Below, in pieces: positions 54,761-64,000 of a stretch of DNA of 64,000 nucleotides; positions within the stretch are counted from its first letter, which is position 1, and the number at the start of each line of letters is the position of its first letter. The notes beneath the pieces are model-generated. The model saw only the letters and a program-made list of their open reading frames with translations, did no database searches and was not told where the DNA came from. The DNA is taken from the NCBI RefSeq assembly GCF_000380335.1, contig NC_021149.1, positions 4,020,501 to 4,084,500 on the forward strand. Reading direction: 5' to 3'. The DNA comes from Azotobacter vinelandii CA. GTDB lineage: Bacteria; Pseudomonadota; Gammaproteobacteria; Pseudomonadales; Pseudomonadaceae. The translations under genes were made by a program, and so were the position numbers.

Positions 54761-54840
54761 GCATTCCCCCAATCGAACGGTGAGTGAAAGGTGTTCACTG
54801 GGGTTGGCGTTTCAGCCGGAGATGATGTTGATGTGCGCTC

Positions 54841-54856
54841 GAGAAAAATTCTCATT
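54841..54856 (-). promoter_or_regulatory. Fur box upstream of the siderophore receptor
   Basis: The minus strand reads AATGAGAATTTTTCTC, a good match to Pseudomonas Fur boxes of the form AATGAGAAT-N-ATTCTC. It lies about 81 bases before the receptor start, suggesting direct iron repression in addition to control by the upstream sigma factor. Confidence 0.6.
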
Positions 54857-54964
54857 TCCTCGAGCGATCGCCGGGAAATCGCCTGGAGGCCGGCCGATAC
54901 GGGGCTCCGTACCGGCCTCCCGCGGCCTCGACGAGTTCCGAAGTCCAGAGCGGGCCGGACATGC

Positions 54965-55840
54965 CTAACGCACACCGAAAATCACGACCGTTCCATCGCC
55001 TCCGCGAACGAGGCTGACGGGCAGGATCGCGGGCAACAGGTCGATCAGGGATTCGATGGCGTCGGTGTCGTATTCGCCGGAGAGGCGCAGGCTGGCGAGC
55101 CGGGCCTCGCCGAGGCGGACCGGCGCCTGGCGGTAGCGCTGGATATCGACGATCGCCTCGCCCAAGGGAGTGCCGTCGAAACGCAGCTTGCCCCGCTGCC
55201 AGGCCGTGACCGCGTCCGGGTCGATGCGGCGGGTCGCGCCGATGCCTTCGCGGCCGGCCCGTACCTGCTGACCGGTTTCGAGCCGGCGCACCGGCGTTTG
55301 CCGGCCGCTTACCTCGACAGTCCCCTCGACCACGCTGACGAGGACGCCACGGCCGTCGCTACGCACAGTGAACACGGTACCGATGTCGCGCACCTCCACG
55401 CCCTGGCTGCGCACGATGAACGGCTTGGAGGCGTGCGCCACGCTGAAGCCGGCCTCGCCCCGCACCAGTTCCAGCCGCCGGCTGCGCAGGCGGCTTTCGA
55501 CGCGCAGGTGGCTGCCGGTATTGAGGATCGCCTCGCTGCCGTCGGCCAGCCGGATCGTGCCGCGCTCACCGACGGCGGTGCGGATGTCCTCGGTACGCCA
55601 GGCGGGGTCGAGCATCCAGACGGCACCGGCCAGCAGCAGCATCGACAGTCCTCCGGCGGCCAGCCTGGCGCGCTGGCGGGCGCTCTGCGCCTTGGCTTCG
55701 GCCAGCAGGGCGTCGCGCGAAGGGACGCGCTCCCGCAAGGCCTCGGCGAACGGCGCCAGCGCATCGTCCCGCCCGGGCGAGGACGGCGCGCGGCGTCGGG
55801 CTCGTTCGCTGGGGGGCTGCGGAGCGTCGGGAGTGGACAC
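54965..55840 (-). CDS. FecR-like anti-sigma/sigma regulator
   Basis: This 291-residue inner-membrane protein senses the receptor's STN domain in the periplasm and controls the partner sigma factor. One membrane segment (LSMLLLAGAVWML, about residue 65-77) is followed by the FecR domain (GTIRLADGSEAILNTGSHLR, RDIGTVFTVR). The cytoplasmic part, about 63 residues, lacks the usual tryptophan-rich anti-sigma signature of FecR proteins and is Arg/Pro-rich. The GTG at 55840 starts 2 bases after the sigma factor stop; an upstream overlapping start is possible. Confidence 0.85.
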   Translation of the reverse strand: MSTPDAPQPPSERARRRAPSSPGRDDALAPFAEALRERVPSRDALLAEAKAQSARQRARLAAGGLSMLLLAGAVWMLDPAWRTEDIRTAVGERGTIRLADGSEAILNTGSHLRVESRLRSRRLELVRGEAGFSVAHASKPFIVRSQGVEVRDIGTVFTVRSDGRGVLVSVVEGTVEVSGRQTPVRRLETGQQVRAGREGIGATRRIDPDAVTAWQRGKLRFDGTPLGEAIVDIQRYRQAPVRLGEARLASLRLSGEYDTDAIESLIDLLPAILPVSLVRGGDGTVVIFGVR

Positions 55841-55842
55841 GA

Positions 55843-56382
55843 TCAGCAGTGCCCGGGCAGCACGGCGCGGCGCGCCGGCTCCCAATCGCGGACGATGGTG
55901 CGCATGGCGCGACCGAAATGCCGGGTCACCATATTGAGCGAGATCCCCAGTTCATCCGCGATTTCCCGCTGCGGCATGCCATGGATGCGGTGCAGCAGGA
56001 AGATCTGCTGCGGGCGCGCTGGCAGGGCGTCGATAATGGCCAGCAGCGCCTTCAGTTGCTGTTCGAAATCGAGCGCCATGGCGCCATCGCAATCGTCGCC
56101 GAGGGTGTCGGGCAACTCCGCCATGCCCTCGAAGCGGGCGCTGCGCGCGCAGTCCGAACGGTTGCGGTCGATGGCCCGGTTGAAGGATACCCGGCGCAGG
56201 AAGGCGAACGGCTGGGCGACGGGCCGTTGCGGCGGCTTCTCCAGCAGTTGGACGCAGACATCGTGCACCACGTCGTGGGCGAACTGGCGGCAACTGAAGC
56301 GGCGCCGGATGTATTCGACCAGGTCGTGATAATGCAGCGCCAGGGTATCCATCAGGTCATCGGGAGGTGGGGAGCTCGACAT
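55843..56382 (-). CDS. FecI-like ECF sigma factor
   Basis: This 179-residue iron-starvation sigma factor has region 2 (LVEYIRRRFSCRQFAHDVVH, AFLRRVSFNRAIDRNR) and region 4 (ALPARPQQIFLLHRIHGMPQ, REIADELGISLNMVTRH). With the FecR-like protein and the STN-type receptor it forms a cell-surface signalling system in which outer-membrane siderophore binding activates receptor transcription. A Fur box lies directly upstream. Confidence 0.94.
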   Translation of the reverse strand: MSSSPPPDDLMDTLALHYHDLVEYIRRRFSCRQFAHDVVHDVCVQLLEKPPQRPVAQPFAFLRRVSFNRAIDRNRSDCARSARFEGMAELPDTLGDDCDGAMALDFEQQLKALLAIIDALPARPQQIFLLHRIHGMPQREIADELGISLNMVTRHFGRAMRTIVRDWEPARRAVLPGHC

Positions 56383-56405
56383 GGGAGGACAGCCGGACCG
56401 TACTT

Positions 56406-56424
56406 GATAATAATTCGCATTATA
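56406..56424 (-). promoter_or_regulatory. Fur box upstream of the FecI-like sigma gene
   Basis: GATAATAATTCGCATTATA matches 14 of 19 positions of the Fur consensus GATAATGATAATCATTATC and lies 24 bases before the sigma factor start, where it would block transcription when iron is plentiful. Confidence 0.8.
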
Positions 56425-56541
56425 CCAGCCGGATCGGGGATTCTCACCCTGTGGCGTATCGGCCCGGCGTGACCGGAGACGGCGAACGCCGCCTCTGGAC
56501 TCACCGCCGCCATGACCGCGACAACCCGAAGACCGACGGGC

Positions 56542-58017
56542 TCAGCGCTTCTTGTCCCTGCGCTTCTTCTCGGCCTTCTTGTGGTGACTCATCAGGCGGC
56601 GCTTCTTGTTCACCTGCCGCTCGGTGAGGCTGTTCTTCTTGCCCTCGTAGGGGTTGTCGCCGCCCTTGTATTCGATGCGGATCGGCGTGCCGACCAGCTT
56701 GAGCACGCGGCGGTAGGTGTTCTCCAGATAGCGCGTGTAGGCCTTGGGCACCGCCTCCACCTGGTTGCCGTGGATCACGATCAACGGCGGGTTGGCGCCG
56801 CCCAGGTGGGCGTAGCGCAGCTTGATGCGCCGGCCGTTGACCAGCGGCGGCTGGTGCTCCTGCACCGCGTCCTCGAGGATGCGGGTCAGGCGGCTGGTCG
56901 GCCAGCGGGTCACCGCCGACTGGAAGGCGGCCTGCACCGACTTGTAGAGGTGGCCGACGCCGGTGCCGTGCAGGGCGGAGATAAAGTGGATGTCGGCGAA
57001 GTCGGCGAACATCAACCGGCGCTCCAGTTCGATCTTCACGTAGTCGCGCTGGCCCGGCTCCATGCCGTCCCACTTGTTCAGCGCGATGACCAGGGCGCGG
57101 CCGGTTTCCAGCACGAAGCCGAGCAGATTGAGATCGTGCTCGACCACCCCTTCGCGGGCGTCCATCACGAAGATCACCACGTTGGCGTCCTGGATGGCCT
57201 GCAGGGTCTTGACCACCGAGAACTTCTCCACCGCCTCGAAGATCTTGCCGCGGCGACGCACGCCGGCGGTGTCGATCAGGGTGTACTTATCCTCGTCGCG
57301 CTCGAAGGGGATGTAGATGCTGTCGCGGGTGGTGCCGGCCTGGTCGTAGACGATCACCCGCTCCTCGCCGAGCATGCGGTTGACCAGGGTCGACTTGCCG
57401 ACGTTGGGCCGGCCGATGATGGCGATCTTGATGCCGTCCTTCTCGCTGGGACCGGGCACCCGCTTGGGCTCCTCGCCCTCGGCGACGACCTCCGCCTCGC
57501 CTTCCCCTTCCTCGCCTTCGTCGTCGCGGGGAAAGATGCCGAGGGCGGCCTCGAGCATGGCGTTGATGCCGCGCCCGTGGGCGGCGGCGATCGGCAGGGC
57601 GTCGCCCAGGCCCAGCGGGCTGAACTCGGCGCGGGCGATGTCCGGGTCGACGGTGTCGACCTTGTTCGCCACCAGGAAACTGCGCTTGTTGCGCTTGCGC
57701 AGGTGTTCGGCGATCAGTTGGTCGGCGGCGGTCATCCCGGCGCGGGAGTCGACCATGAACAGCACGGCGTCGGCCTCTTCGATGGCCTGCAGCGACTGCT
57801 CGGCCATCTTCGCATCGATGCCCTCCTCGTCGCCGGAGATGCCCCCGGTGTCGATGACGATGTATGTGCGGCCCTGCCACTTGGCCTCGCCGTACTGGCG
57901 GTCGCGGGTCAGTCCGGCGTATTCGGCGACGATGGCGTCGCGGGTCTTGGTCAGACGGTTGAACAGCGTCGACTTGCCGACGTTCGGGCGGCCCACCAGG
58001 GCGATTACGGGAACCAT
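56542..58017 (-). CDS. der: ribosome-associated double GTPase Der (EngA)
   Basis: This essential GTPase is needed for 50S ribosomal subunit maturation. The 491-residue protein has two tandem G domains, each with GRPNVGKST, the G3 motifs DTGG and DTAG, and G4 NKVD and NKWD. A Glu-rich linker ([17 protein letters not shown], about 175-190) joins them, followed by a KH-like domain and a lysine-rich tail ([12 protein letters not shown]). The ATG at 58017 (MVPVIALVG) has AGGTGAGAG upstream. It is the distal gene of the conserved operon, with a repeat element between it and bamB. Confidence 0.97.
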   Translation of the reverse strand: MVPVIALVGRPNVGKSTLFNRLTKTRDAIVAEYAGLTRDRQYGEAKWQGRTYIVIDTGGISGDEEGIDAKMAEQSLQAIEEADAVLFMVDSRAGMTAADQLIAEHLRKRNKRSFLVANKVDTVDPDIARAEFSPLGLGDALPIAAAHGRGINAMLEAALGIFPRDDEGEEGEGEAEVVAEGEEPKRVPGPSEKDGIKIAIIGRPNVGKSTLVNRMLGEERVIVYDQAGTTRDSIYIPFERDEDKYTLIDTAGVRRRGKIFEAVEKFSVVKTLQAIQDANVVIFVMDAREGVVEHDLNLLGFVLETGRALVIALNKWDGMEPGQRDYVKIELERRLMFADFADIHFISALHGTGVGHLYKSVQAAFQSAVTRWPTSRLTRILEDAVQEHQPPLVNGRRIKLRYAHLGGANPPLIVIHGNQVEAVPKAYTRYLENTYRRVLKLVGTPIRIEYKGGDNPYEGKKNSLTERQVNKKRRLMSHHKKAEKKRRDKKR

Positions 58018-58103
58018 AAGGCTCTCACCTGCAATGTTCGGAAAATACAACGGCCGCTGCGCGGGGCAGCGGCCGGATGAGAAGGTCGGTCCGTGCCGAC
58101 CAT

Positions 58104-58289
58104 GGACCTGTCGACACCGGCCTCCGCGAGCCGCGTTGCCGCGGCGAATGGCGCCAGGCCGGGCCGCGTACGGCTAGGCGCGAGCGCAGGGAATGGCACT
58201 CCCTCGCCAAGTCCCGCAACGACGCATGGCGCCATTTGCCACGTAAAAACAGGCTCCGCCGCGGTCGCGTGCAGTAGTGTCAACAGACC
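58104..58289. mobile_element. second palindromic repeat element related to the 50.7-kb MITE
   Basis: The ends are imperfect inverted repeats (GGACCTGTCGACAC at 58104-58117; GTGTCAACAGACC at 58277-58289). The core from about 58150 to 58240 matches that of the 300-bp element, both sharing GCCAGGCCGGGCCGCGT, AGGCGC, AATGG and CCGCAACG/TGCAACGCC-type blocks and a closing AAAACAGGCTCCG. It has different termini and a shorter length, and lies between bamB and der inside an operon. There is no coding frame. Confidence 0.7.
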
Positions 58290-58294
58290 CGCAT

Positions 58295-59449
58295 TCAGCG
58301 AATGGTCAGCGCGACCAGATTGCCGCCGTTGCCATAGGCGTACAGCCAGTCGCCCACCACCAGCGGACGGGCGCGCAGACCCTCGCTGTCGATGCGGATG
58401 CGCCCGACGAAGCGACCGTCCACCTGGCTGAGCAGGTGCAGATAGCCCTCCAGGTCGCCGACCGCGACATAGCTGGAGAACACCGCCGGCGACGACAACT
58501 GGCGGCGGGCCAGCCCGTCGTTCTTCCACAGCGCCGAGGCGCTGCCTTCGTCGATACCCTCGACCGCGCCCTCGGCCAGACTCACGTAGACGCTGCCATA
58601 GCCCAGCGCCACACTGCCGTTGCTGGAGGCCTGGCGCTGCCAGCGGGGACGTCCGGTCTGCAGGTCGAGCGCGGCGATACTGCCCTGGAAAGTCGCGACG
58701 TACAGGGTGCCGCCGGACATCTCCAGGCCGCCGTCGATATCCACCACCCGCTCCAGCTCGGAACGCCCGGAGGGCACCGCCACCCGCTGCTCCCAGATCG
58801 GCAGGCCACGCTGGGTTTCCAGAGCGAGCACCTTGCCGCTGGACAGGCCGGCGATCGCCAACTGGTTGGTGACCAGCGGCGCACCGGTTCCGCGCAGGGT
58901 GAGTACGGCTGGGGTGCTCTCGTAGGTCCAGCGCTGGCTGCCGCTGCTCGCCTCGAGGGCGATCAGGCGGTCTTCCTGGGTCTGCACCACCACCACATCG
59001 CCGTTGCTCACCGGAGGAGCCAGCACCTCGCTGCTGACGCGGCTGCGCCAGAGCACCTCGCCACTGCCCGAGTCCAGCGCGATCACCTCGCCCTGCAGGG
59101 TGCCGAGCAGGACCTGGCCATAGCCGGCGCCCACACCGCCGGATACCGGAACATCCAGATTCTTGCGCCAGATGACCTTGCCGCTGAAGCGGTCGAGGGC
59201 CATCACCTGGCCGCCGACATCGGCGACGAACAGGGTGTCCCCCTCCACCGCCGGCACCAGCAGATTGTAGGTCTTGCCCTGTCCCTCGCCGATGCTGCGG
59301 CTCCACTCCTCGTGCAGACGGACCTCCTCCTTGAACTTCTGCAACGGGGCCGGCGGCTGCTCCTTGGAACTGTTGAACCAGTTGGCGATACTGCAGCCGG
59401 CGAGCGTCGCGGCCATCGCCAGCACCGTGGCGTGTTTCCAGGGCTTCAC
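58295..59449 (-). CDS. bamB: outer-membrane assembly lipoprotein BamB
   Basis: This component of the BAM complex folds outer-membrane proteins with BamA. The 384-residue lipoprotein has a lipobox LAGC after a short signal and an eight-bladed PQQ-like propeller with repeats such as GQVMALDRFSGKVIWRKNL, GEVIALDSGSGEVLWRSRV and AIAGLSSGKVLALETQRG. Translation starts at GTG, 1 base after the yfgM stop, so the two are coupled. Confidence 0.95.
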   Translation of the reverse strand: MKPWKHATVLAMAATLAGCSIANWFNSSKEQPPAPLQKFKEEVRLHEEWSRSIGEGQGKTYNLLVPAVEGDTLFVADVGGQVMALDRFSGKVIWRKNLDVPVSGGVGAGYGQVLLGTLQGEVIALDSGSGEVLWRSRVSSEVLAPPVSNGDVVVVQTQEDRLIALEASSGSQRWTYESTPAVLTLRGTGAPLVTNQLAIAGLSSGKVLALETQRGLPIWEQRVAVPSGRSELERVVDIDGGLEMSGGTLYVATFQGSIAALDLQTGRPRWQRQASSNGSVALGYGSVYVSLAEGAVEGIDEGSASALWKNDGLARRQLSSPAVFSSYVAVGDLEGYLHLLSQVDGRFVGRIRIDSEGLRARPLVVGDWLYAYGNGGNLVALTIR

Positions 59450-59450
59450 G

Positions 59451-60095
59451 TCAGGCGTCTCCCTTGGCCAACTCGTCGAGCTTCAGTTGCAGGGGCCCCG
59501 GACCGGCATCGGCAGGCTGGGCGCTCCTGGCCTTCTCGTAGGCGGCCCGCGCCTCGTCGAGGCGGCCGAGCCGCACCAGCAGATCGCCGCGGACTTCCTC
59601 GCGGGCGGCCTGGAAGGCCGGATCGGCCTCGCCGGCGAGCAGGGCGAGTCCCTCCTCGGCCTTGTCCTGGGCCGCCAGAACCCGTGCCAGGCGCTGACGC
59701 GCCACTTCGCCGAGCGTGGCGTCGGCCGGCTTGTCGAGAATCGCCCGCAGCGCGGCGGCGGCCTCGTCGAGCCGGCCCTCCTCCACCGCCACCTTGGTGA
59801 CCAGCAGGCTGCCGTACTGGGCGTAATGGGTGCCGCCGAAATCACTCTGCAACTGCCCGTAGAGTTCGGCGATCCGGGCCGTGTCCGGTTTCCCGGACGG
59901 CCTCAGGCTGGCATCCAGCAATTGCTGGTAGAGTGCCGAAGCCCCGTGCGCCCGTCCGGTCTGGTACTTCTGCCAGCCCTGCCAGGCGAGCACCAGCGCC
60001 AAGGCCAGGACACCACCGCTGAGCAGGGGCCTGCCGCTGCGCTTCCACCAGTCCTTGATCTGCGCCAGCTCTTCATTTTCGGTATGCGAGGTCAC
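59451..60095 (-). CDS. yfgM: YfgM-like TPR protein associated with the Sec translocon
   Basis: This 214-residue protein has one N-terminal membrane anchor (PLLSGGVLALALVLAWQGW, about residues 23-41) and periplasmic TPR-like helices, and the conserved start EELAQIKDWWKRSGRPLL. YfgM links the SecYEG translocon with periplasmic chaperones such as PpiD and, in enterics, affects stress regulation. GTG start. It is located between hisS and bamB, as in other gammaproteobacteria. Confidence 0.92.
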   Translation of the reverse strand: MTSHTENEELAQIKDWWKRSGRPLLSGGVLALALVLAWQGWQKYQTGRAHGASALYQQLLDASLRPSGKPDTARIAELYGQLQSDFGGTHYAQYGSLLVTKVAVEEGRLDEAAAALRAILDKPADATLGEVARQRLARVLAAQDKAEEGLALLAGEADPAFQAAREEVRGDLLVRLGRLDEARAAYEKARSAQPADAGPGPLQLKLDELAKGDA

Positions 60096-60119
60096 CCCGA
60101 TAACTCCTCAATCCAGTGT

Positions 60120-61406
<1,287 letters not shown>

Positions 61407-61415
61407 GCGGATTCC

Positions 61416-62528
61416 TTAGCTGCGGACGATCAGGCTGGCATCGGCCGCGGCCTTTTCCGCGGCCTTGCGGCGGATCAGCCGCTCCAGCTCGTCCACCAGA
61501 TTCTCGTTGCCCAGCTTCTGCGCCGGCTTGCCGTCGATGTAGACCAGGTTGTTCGGGGTGCCGCCGGTCAGGCCGACGTGCGCCTCCTTGGCCTCGCCCG
61601 GGCCGTTCACCACGCAGCCGATCACCGCCACGTCGAGCGGCACCAGCAGGTCCTCGAGGCGGGTTTCCAGCTCGTTCATGGTCTTCACCACGTCGAAGTT
61701 CTGCCGCGAACAGCTCGGGCAGGCGATGAAATTGATGCCGCGCGAGCGCAGGTGCAGCGACTTGAGGATGTCGAAGCCGACCTTGATCTCCTCCACCGGA
61801 TCGGCGGCCAGCGAGACGCGGATGGTGTCGCCGATGCCCTCGGCGAGCAGCATGCCGAGGCCCACCGCGGACTTCACGGTGCCGGAGCGCAGCCCGCCGG
61901 CCTCGGTGATGCCCAGGTGCAGCGGCTGCTCGATCTGCCCGGCCAGCAGGCGATAGGCGGCCACCGCCATGAACACGTCGGACGCTTTGACGCTGACCTT
62001 GAAGTTCTGGAAATCCAGGCGGTCGAGGTGCTCGACGTGACGCAGGGCGGACTCCACCAGCGCCTGCGGGGTCGGCTCGCCGTACTTCTTCTGCAGGTCC
62101 TTCTCCAGGGAGCCGGCGTTGACACCGATACGGATCGGGATACCCCGGTCGCGCGCGGCATCCACCACGGCGCGGACCCGGTCCTCGCGGCCGATGTTGC
62201 CCGGATTGATGCGCAGGCAGTCGACACCCAGCTCGGCCACGCGCAGGGCGATCTGGTAGTCGAAGTGGATGTCGGCGACCAGCGGCAGCTGTACCTGCTG
62301 CTTGATCCGGCCGAAGGCCTCGGCGGCATCCATGTCCGGCACCGAGACGCGGACGATGTCGGCGCCGGCCGCCTCCAGGCGGCGGATCTGCGCCACGGTG
62401 GCCTCGACATCGTGGGTGTCGGTGTTGGTCATGCTTTGCACCGAGATCGGTGCATCGCCGCCGACCGCCACCGGGCCGACCCAGATCTTGCGCGACGGGC
62501 GGCGCTGGATGGGGGATTCGCTATGCAT
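61416..62528 (-). CDS. ispG: 4-hydroxy-3-methylbut-2-en-1-yl diphosphate synthase (flavodoxin)
   Basis: This [4Fe-4S] enzyme of the MEP isoprenoid pathway converts methylerythritol cyclodiphosphate to HMBPP. The 370-residue protein has the TIM-barrel start [20 protein letters not shown], the INPGNIG motif and the cluster cysteines in [14 protein letters not shown] and [11 protein letters not shown]. The length and motifs are standard. It is co-transcribed with rodZ and hisS. Confidence 0.97.
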   Translation of the reverse strand: MHSESPIQRRPSRKIWVGPVAVGGDAPISVQSMTNTDTHDVEATVAQIRRLEAAGADIVRVSVPDMDAAEAFGRIKQQVQLPLVADIHFDYQIALRVAELGVDCLRINPGNIGREDRVRAVVDAARDRGIPIRIGVNAGSLEKDLQKKYGEPTPQALVESALRHVEHLDRLDFQNFKVSVKASDVFMAVAAYRLLAGQIEQPLHLGITEAGGLRSGTVKSAVGLGMLLAEGIGDTIRVSLAADPVEEIKVGFDILKSLHLRSRGINFIACPSCSRQNFDVVKTMNELETRLEDLLVPLDVAVIGCVVNGPGEAKEAHVGLTGGTPNNLVYIDGKPAQKLGNENLVDELERLIRRKAAEKAAADASLIVRS

Positions 62529-62533
62529 GGCGG

Positions 62534-63562
62534 TTAATTCCCAAGTTTCAGGCGGGCGGTCGCACCACGCGCGGTGTGGGGGGCCAGATCGACCGGCTGG
62601 CCATCGAAGCTGACTTCGGCGCCGTGGGCGAAGCCGAGGCGCACGTCCAGCGGCTTCTGACCGCGCAGTTCGAGCGTATCGCCGGCACGCTTCAGGCCGC
62701 GCAGCAGCACCTTGCCGCGCGCATCGATGACCTGCGCCCAGCAATCGGCCGTGAAGCGGATGTTCAGCAGTCCTTCGCCGGCGGCCGGCTCGACCGGCGG
62801 CGAAGCGGGAGCGGCTTCCGGCGGAACGGCGGCCTCCGGAGCGGAGGCGACGGCAGGGGCGGAAGTGGCCGGTGCCACGGGCGCGGGCGCCGACTCGACC
62901 AGCGGTCTGTCCGTACCGCGTGCGAGCGGCGCCGGAGACGGTGGCGTGGTTCCGGCCGCCGGCGGGCCGTTCGGAGCGACGGCGGCGCCGGTCAGCGGAG
63001 CCGGCCGGGATTGCTGCTCGGCGGGCTGGAGCGCCTGGGCCACGGCCTGATCCTCGGGCTCGTCGAGCGGATGGATCTGGGTGGTGCCATCGGCGCTGTC
63101 GACTTCGACATGGGCCAGGTTGAGCGCGTTCCGGACCCCTTGGTACGCGGAACGCTCCTGCCACCAGAACAGGCCGGAACCGACCAGCAGAAGGATCAGG
63201 ACGAGACCGACCAGGCGCAGGATGCCCTGGGAAAGACGCACCGGCTGCTCGATATTCCCCAGGCTGTGCACTTCGCTGCCCTTGGCGTCGGTGCCCGTGT
63301 AGCGGTCGAAGGCCTCGACCAGGCGGGCCTGATCCATTCCCAGCAGCTTGGCGTAGGAGCGCACGTAGCCACGCGCGAAGGTATGTCCCGGCAGCCGCTC
63401 GAACTCGCCGGCCTCCAGCAGGGCCAGGGTGCGGGTGGGGAGATGCAGATGGCCGGCCACCTGGGCCAGCGACCAGTCGTTGGCCTCGCGGCCCTTGCGC
63501 AGGATCTCGCCCGGGTTGACGGAGGCCGCGGCCGTGCTCTCGGTTTGCGACGCGTTCATCAT
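62534..63562 (-). CDS. rodZ: RodZ-like cytoskeletal/cell-shape protein
   Basis: This 342-residue protein has an N-terminal helix-turn-helix ([20 protein letters not shown], then [18 protein letters not shown]) that binds MreB, a single membrane segment ([21 protein letters not shown], about residues 113-132), a Pro/Ala-rich periplasmic linker and a C-terminal DUF4115 domain ([16 protein letters not shown]). It anchors MreB to the envelope to keep rod shape. The start overlaps the pilF stop, and a second ATG follows at once. Confidence 0.93.
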   Translation of the reverse strand: MMNASQTESTAAASVNPGEILRKGREANDWSLAQVAGHLHLPTRTLALLEAGEFERLPGHTFARGYVRSYAKLLGMDQARLVEAFDRYTGTDAKGSEVHSLGNIEQPVRLSQGILRLVGLVLILLLVGSGLFWWQERSAYQGVRNALNLAHVEVDSADGTTQIHPLDEPEDQAVAQALQPAEQQSRPAPLTGAAVAPNGPPAAGTTPPSPAPLARGTDRPLVESAPAPVAPATSAPAVASAPEAAVPPEAAPASPPVEPAAGEGLLNIRFTADCWAQVIDARGKVLLRGLKRAGDTLELRGQKPLDVRLGFAHGAEVSFDGQPVDLAPHTARGATARLKLGN

Positions 63563-64000
63563 TGCTCCGACAGATATTGCTGATATTCCGGCGTGCCCGG
63601 GTAAAGACGCTTCAGTTGCAGGCCGAAGGTGGCAGCCTGGTCGCGGTCATCGAAGACCTTCGCCAGGCGGGTCCCCAGCAACAGACTGCGGGCGCTCTGC
63701 TCGCCCATGCGGCTGAAACTGGAGTAATAGGAACGCGCCGCCACGTAGTCGCGCGTCTCGAAATTCAGTGTGGCCATCTCCAGCAGCGTCAGCGGCTGCT
63801 GGGAGTTGATCCGCAGGGATTTTTCCAGATGGGCCTTGGCGAGATCCTGCCGGCCGAGCCCGATAGCGGCCAGCCCGAGGTTGAGGTAGACCCGCGCGCG
63901 CTCGGGGTACAGGGTATCGGCCGCGGCCTGCTGGAAACGCTCGTAGGCATCCTGGTAGCGACGCTGCTCGAACAGGAAGCTGCCGTAGTTGTTCAGGATA
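63559..64000 (-). CDS. pilF: type IV pilus lipoprotein PilF (C-terminal part)
   Basis: Only the C-terminal 146 or so codons lie in the window; the start is beyond base 64000. The visible part is TPR repeats, for example [40 protein letters not shown] and [17 protein letters not shown], typical of PilF/PilW. It pilots the secretin PilQ to the outer membrane for type IV pili. It overlaps the rodZ start by a few bases. Confidence 0.9.
   Translation of the reverse strand, partial: ILNNYGSFLFEQRRYQDAYERFQQAAADTLYPERARVYLNLGLAAIGLGRQDLAKAHLEKSLRINSQQPLTLLEMATLNFETRDYVAARSYYSSFSRMGEQSARSLLLGTRLAKVFDDRDQAATFGLQLKRLYPGTPEYQQYLSEQ

Overview
The window is high-GC gammaproteobacterial chromosome. Gene content and order point to the Pseudomonadaceae: guaB-guaA, xseA, oprC-like, leuA, endA, and pilF-rodZ-ispG-hisS-yfgM-bamB-der occur in a similar neighbourhood in Pseudomonas. 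A gene clearly derived from nitrogenase alpha subunits makes Azotobacter the most likely genus. That genus call is inference; the family call is well supported.

Layout. 1-9.7 kb: purine synthesis (guaA, guaB), a NERD-domain helicase, a D-2-hydroxyacid dehydrogenase, a DMT exporter, xseA and a D-Ala-D-Ala dipeptidase. 9.7-16 kb: an M23 envelope peptidase, a TacA/TacT-like toxin-antitoxin pair with its operator, an extra TldD/PmbA-like protease pair, an unknown membrane protein and a methyltransferase. 16.3-20.9 kb: the most unusual locus, a tight three-gene operon of a TonB-dependent receptor, a metal-chelate-type periplasmic lipoprotein and an orphan NifD-like protein. That protein keeps the three P-cluster cysteines but has lost the FeMo-cofactor cysteine and histidine, and it has no NifK or NifH partner here.

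21.2-28.4 kb: a LysR regulator opposite an accessory cluster (amidohydrolase, PRISE-type reductase, Tat-exported nitroreductase-like flavoprotein, DHA2 transporter, secreted tandem-ABM protein). The 5' stub of a lost Tat-exported aldo/keto reductase sits in front of the amidohydrolase. 28.5-41.2 kb: a polyol/alcohol/sugar oxidation island with a MalT-like (LAL) activator, a glycerol-dehydrogenase-like protein lacking one metal ligand, two paralogous OprD-type porins, a ferric-reductase-like flavocytochrome, an acidic microprotein and membrane PQQ glucose dehydrogenase. Its non-coding DNA is rich: a near-perfect sigma-54 promoter with twin palindromic enhancer sites, several A-rich Crc/Hfq-like motifs, and a promoter module of the MalT-like gene repeated, with a vestige of its start codon, upstream of the second porin.

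41.4-52.2 kb: an orphan sulfonate-type binding protein, a copper receptor (OprC-like) with a DUF2946 protein, leuA, endA, small housekeeping genes, a carbon-nitrogen hydrolase and a methionine aminotransferase whose stop codon is supplied by a 300-bp MITE-like element. 52.3-56.4 kb: a Fur-controlled FecI/FecR/FpvA-type cell-surface signalling system. 56.5-64 kb: the conserved der-bamB-yfgM-hisS-ispG-rodZ-pilF block, with a second, related palindromic element inserted between bamB and der. No tRNA, rRNA, CRISPR array or transposase gene was seen.
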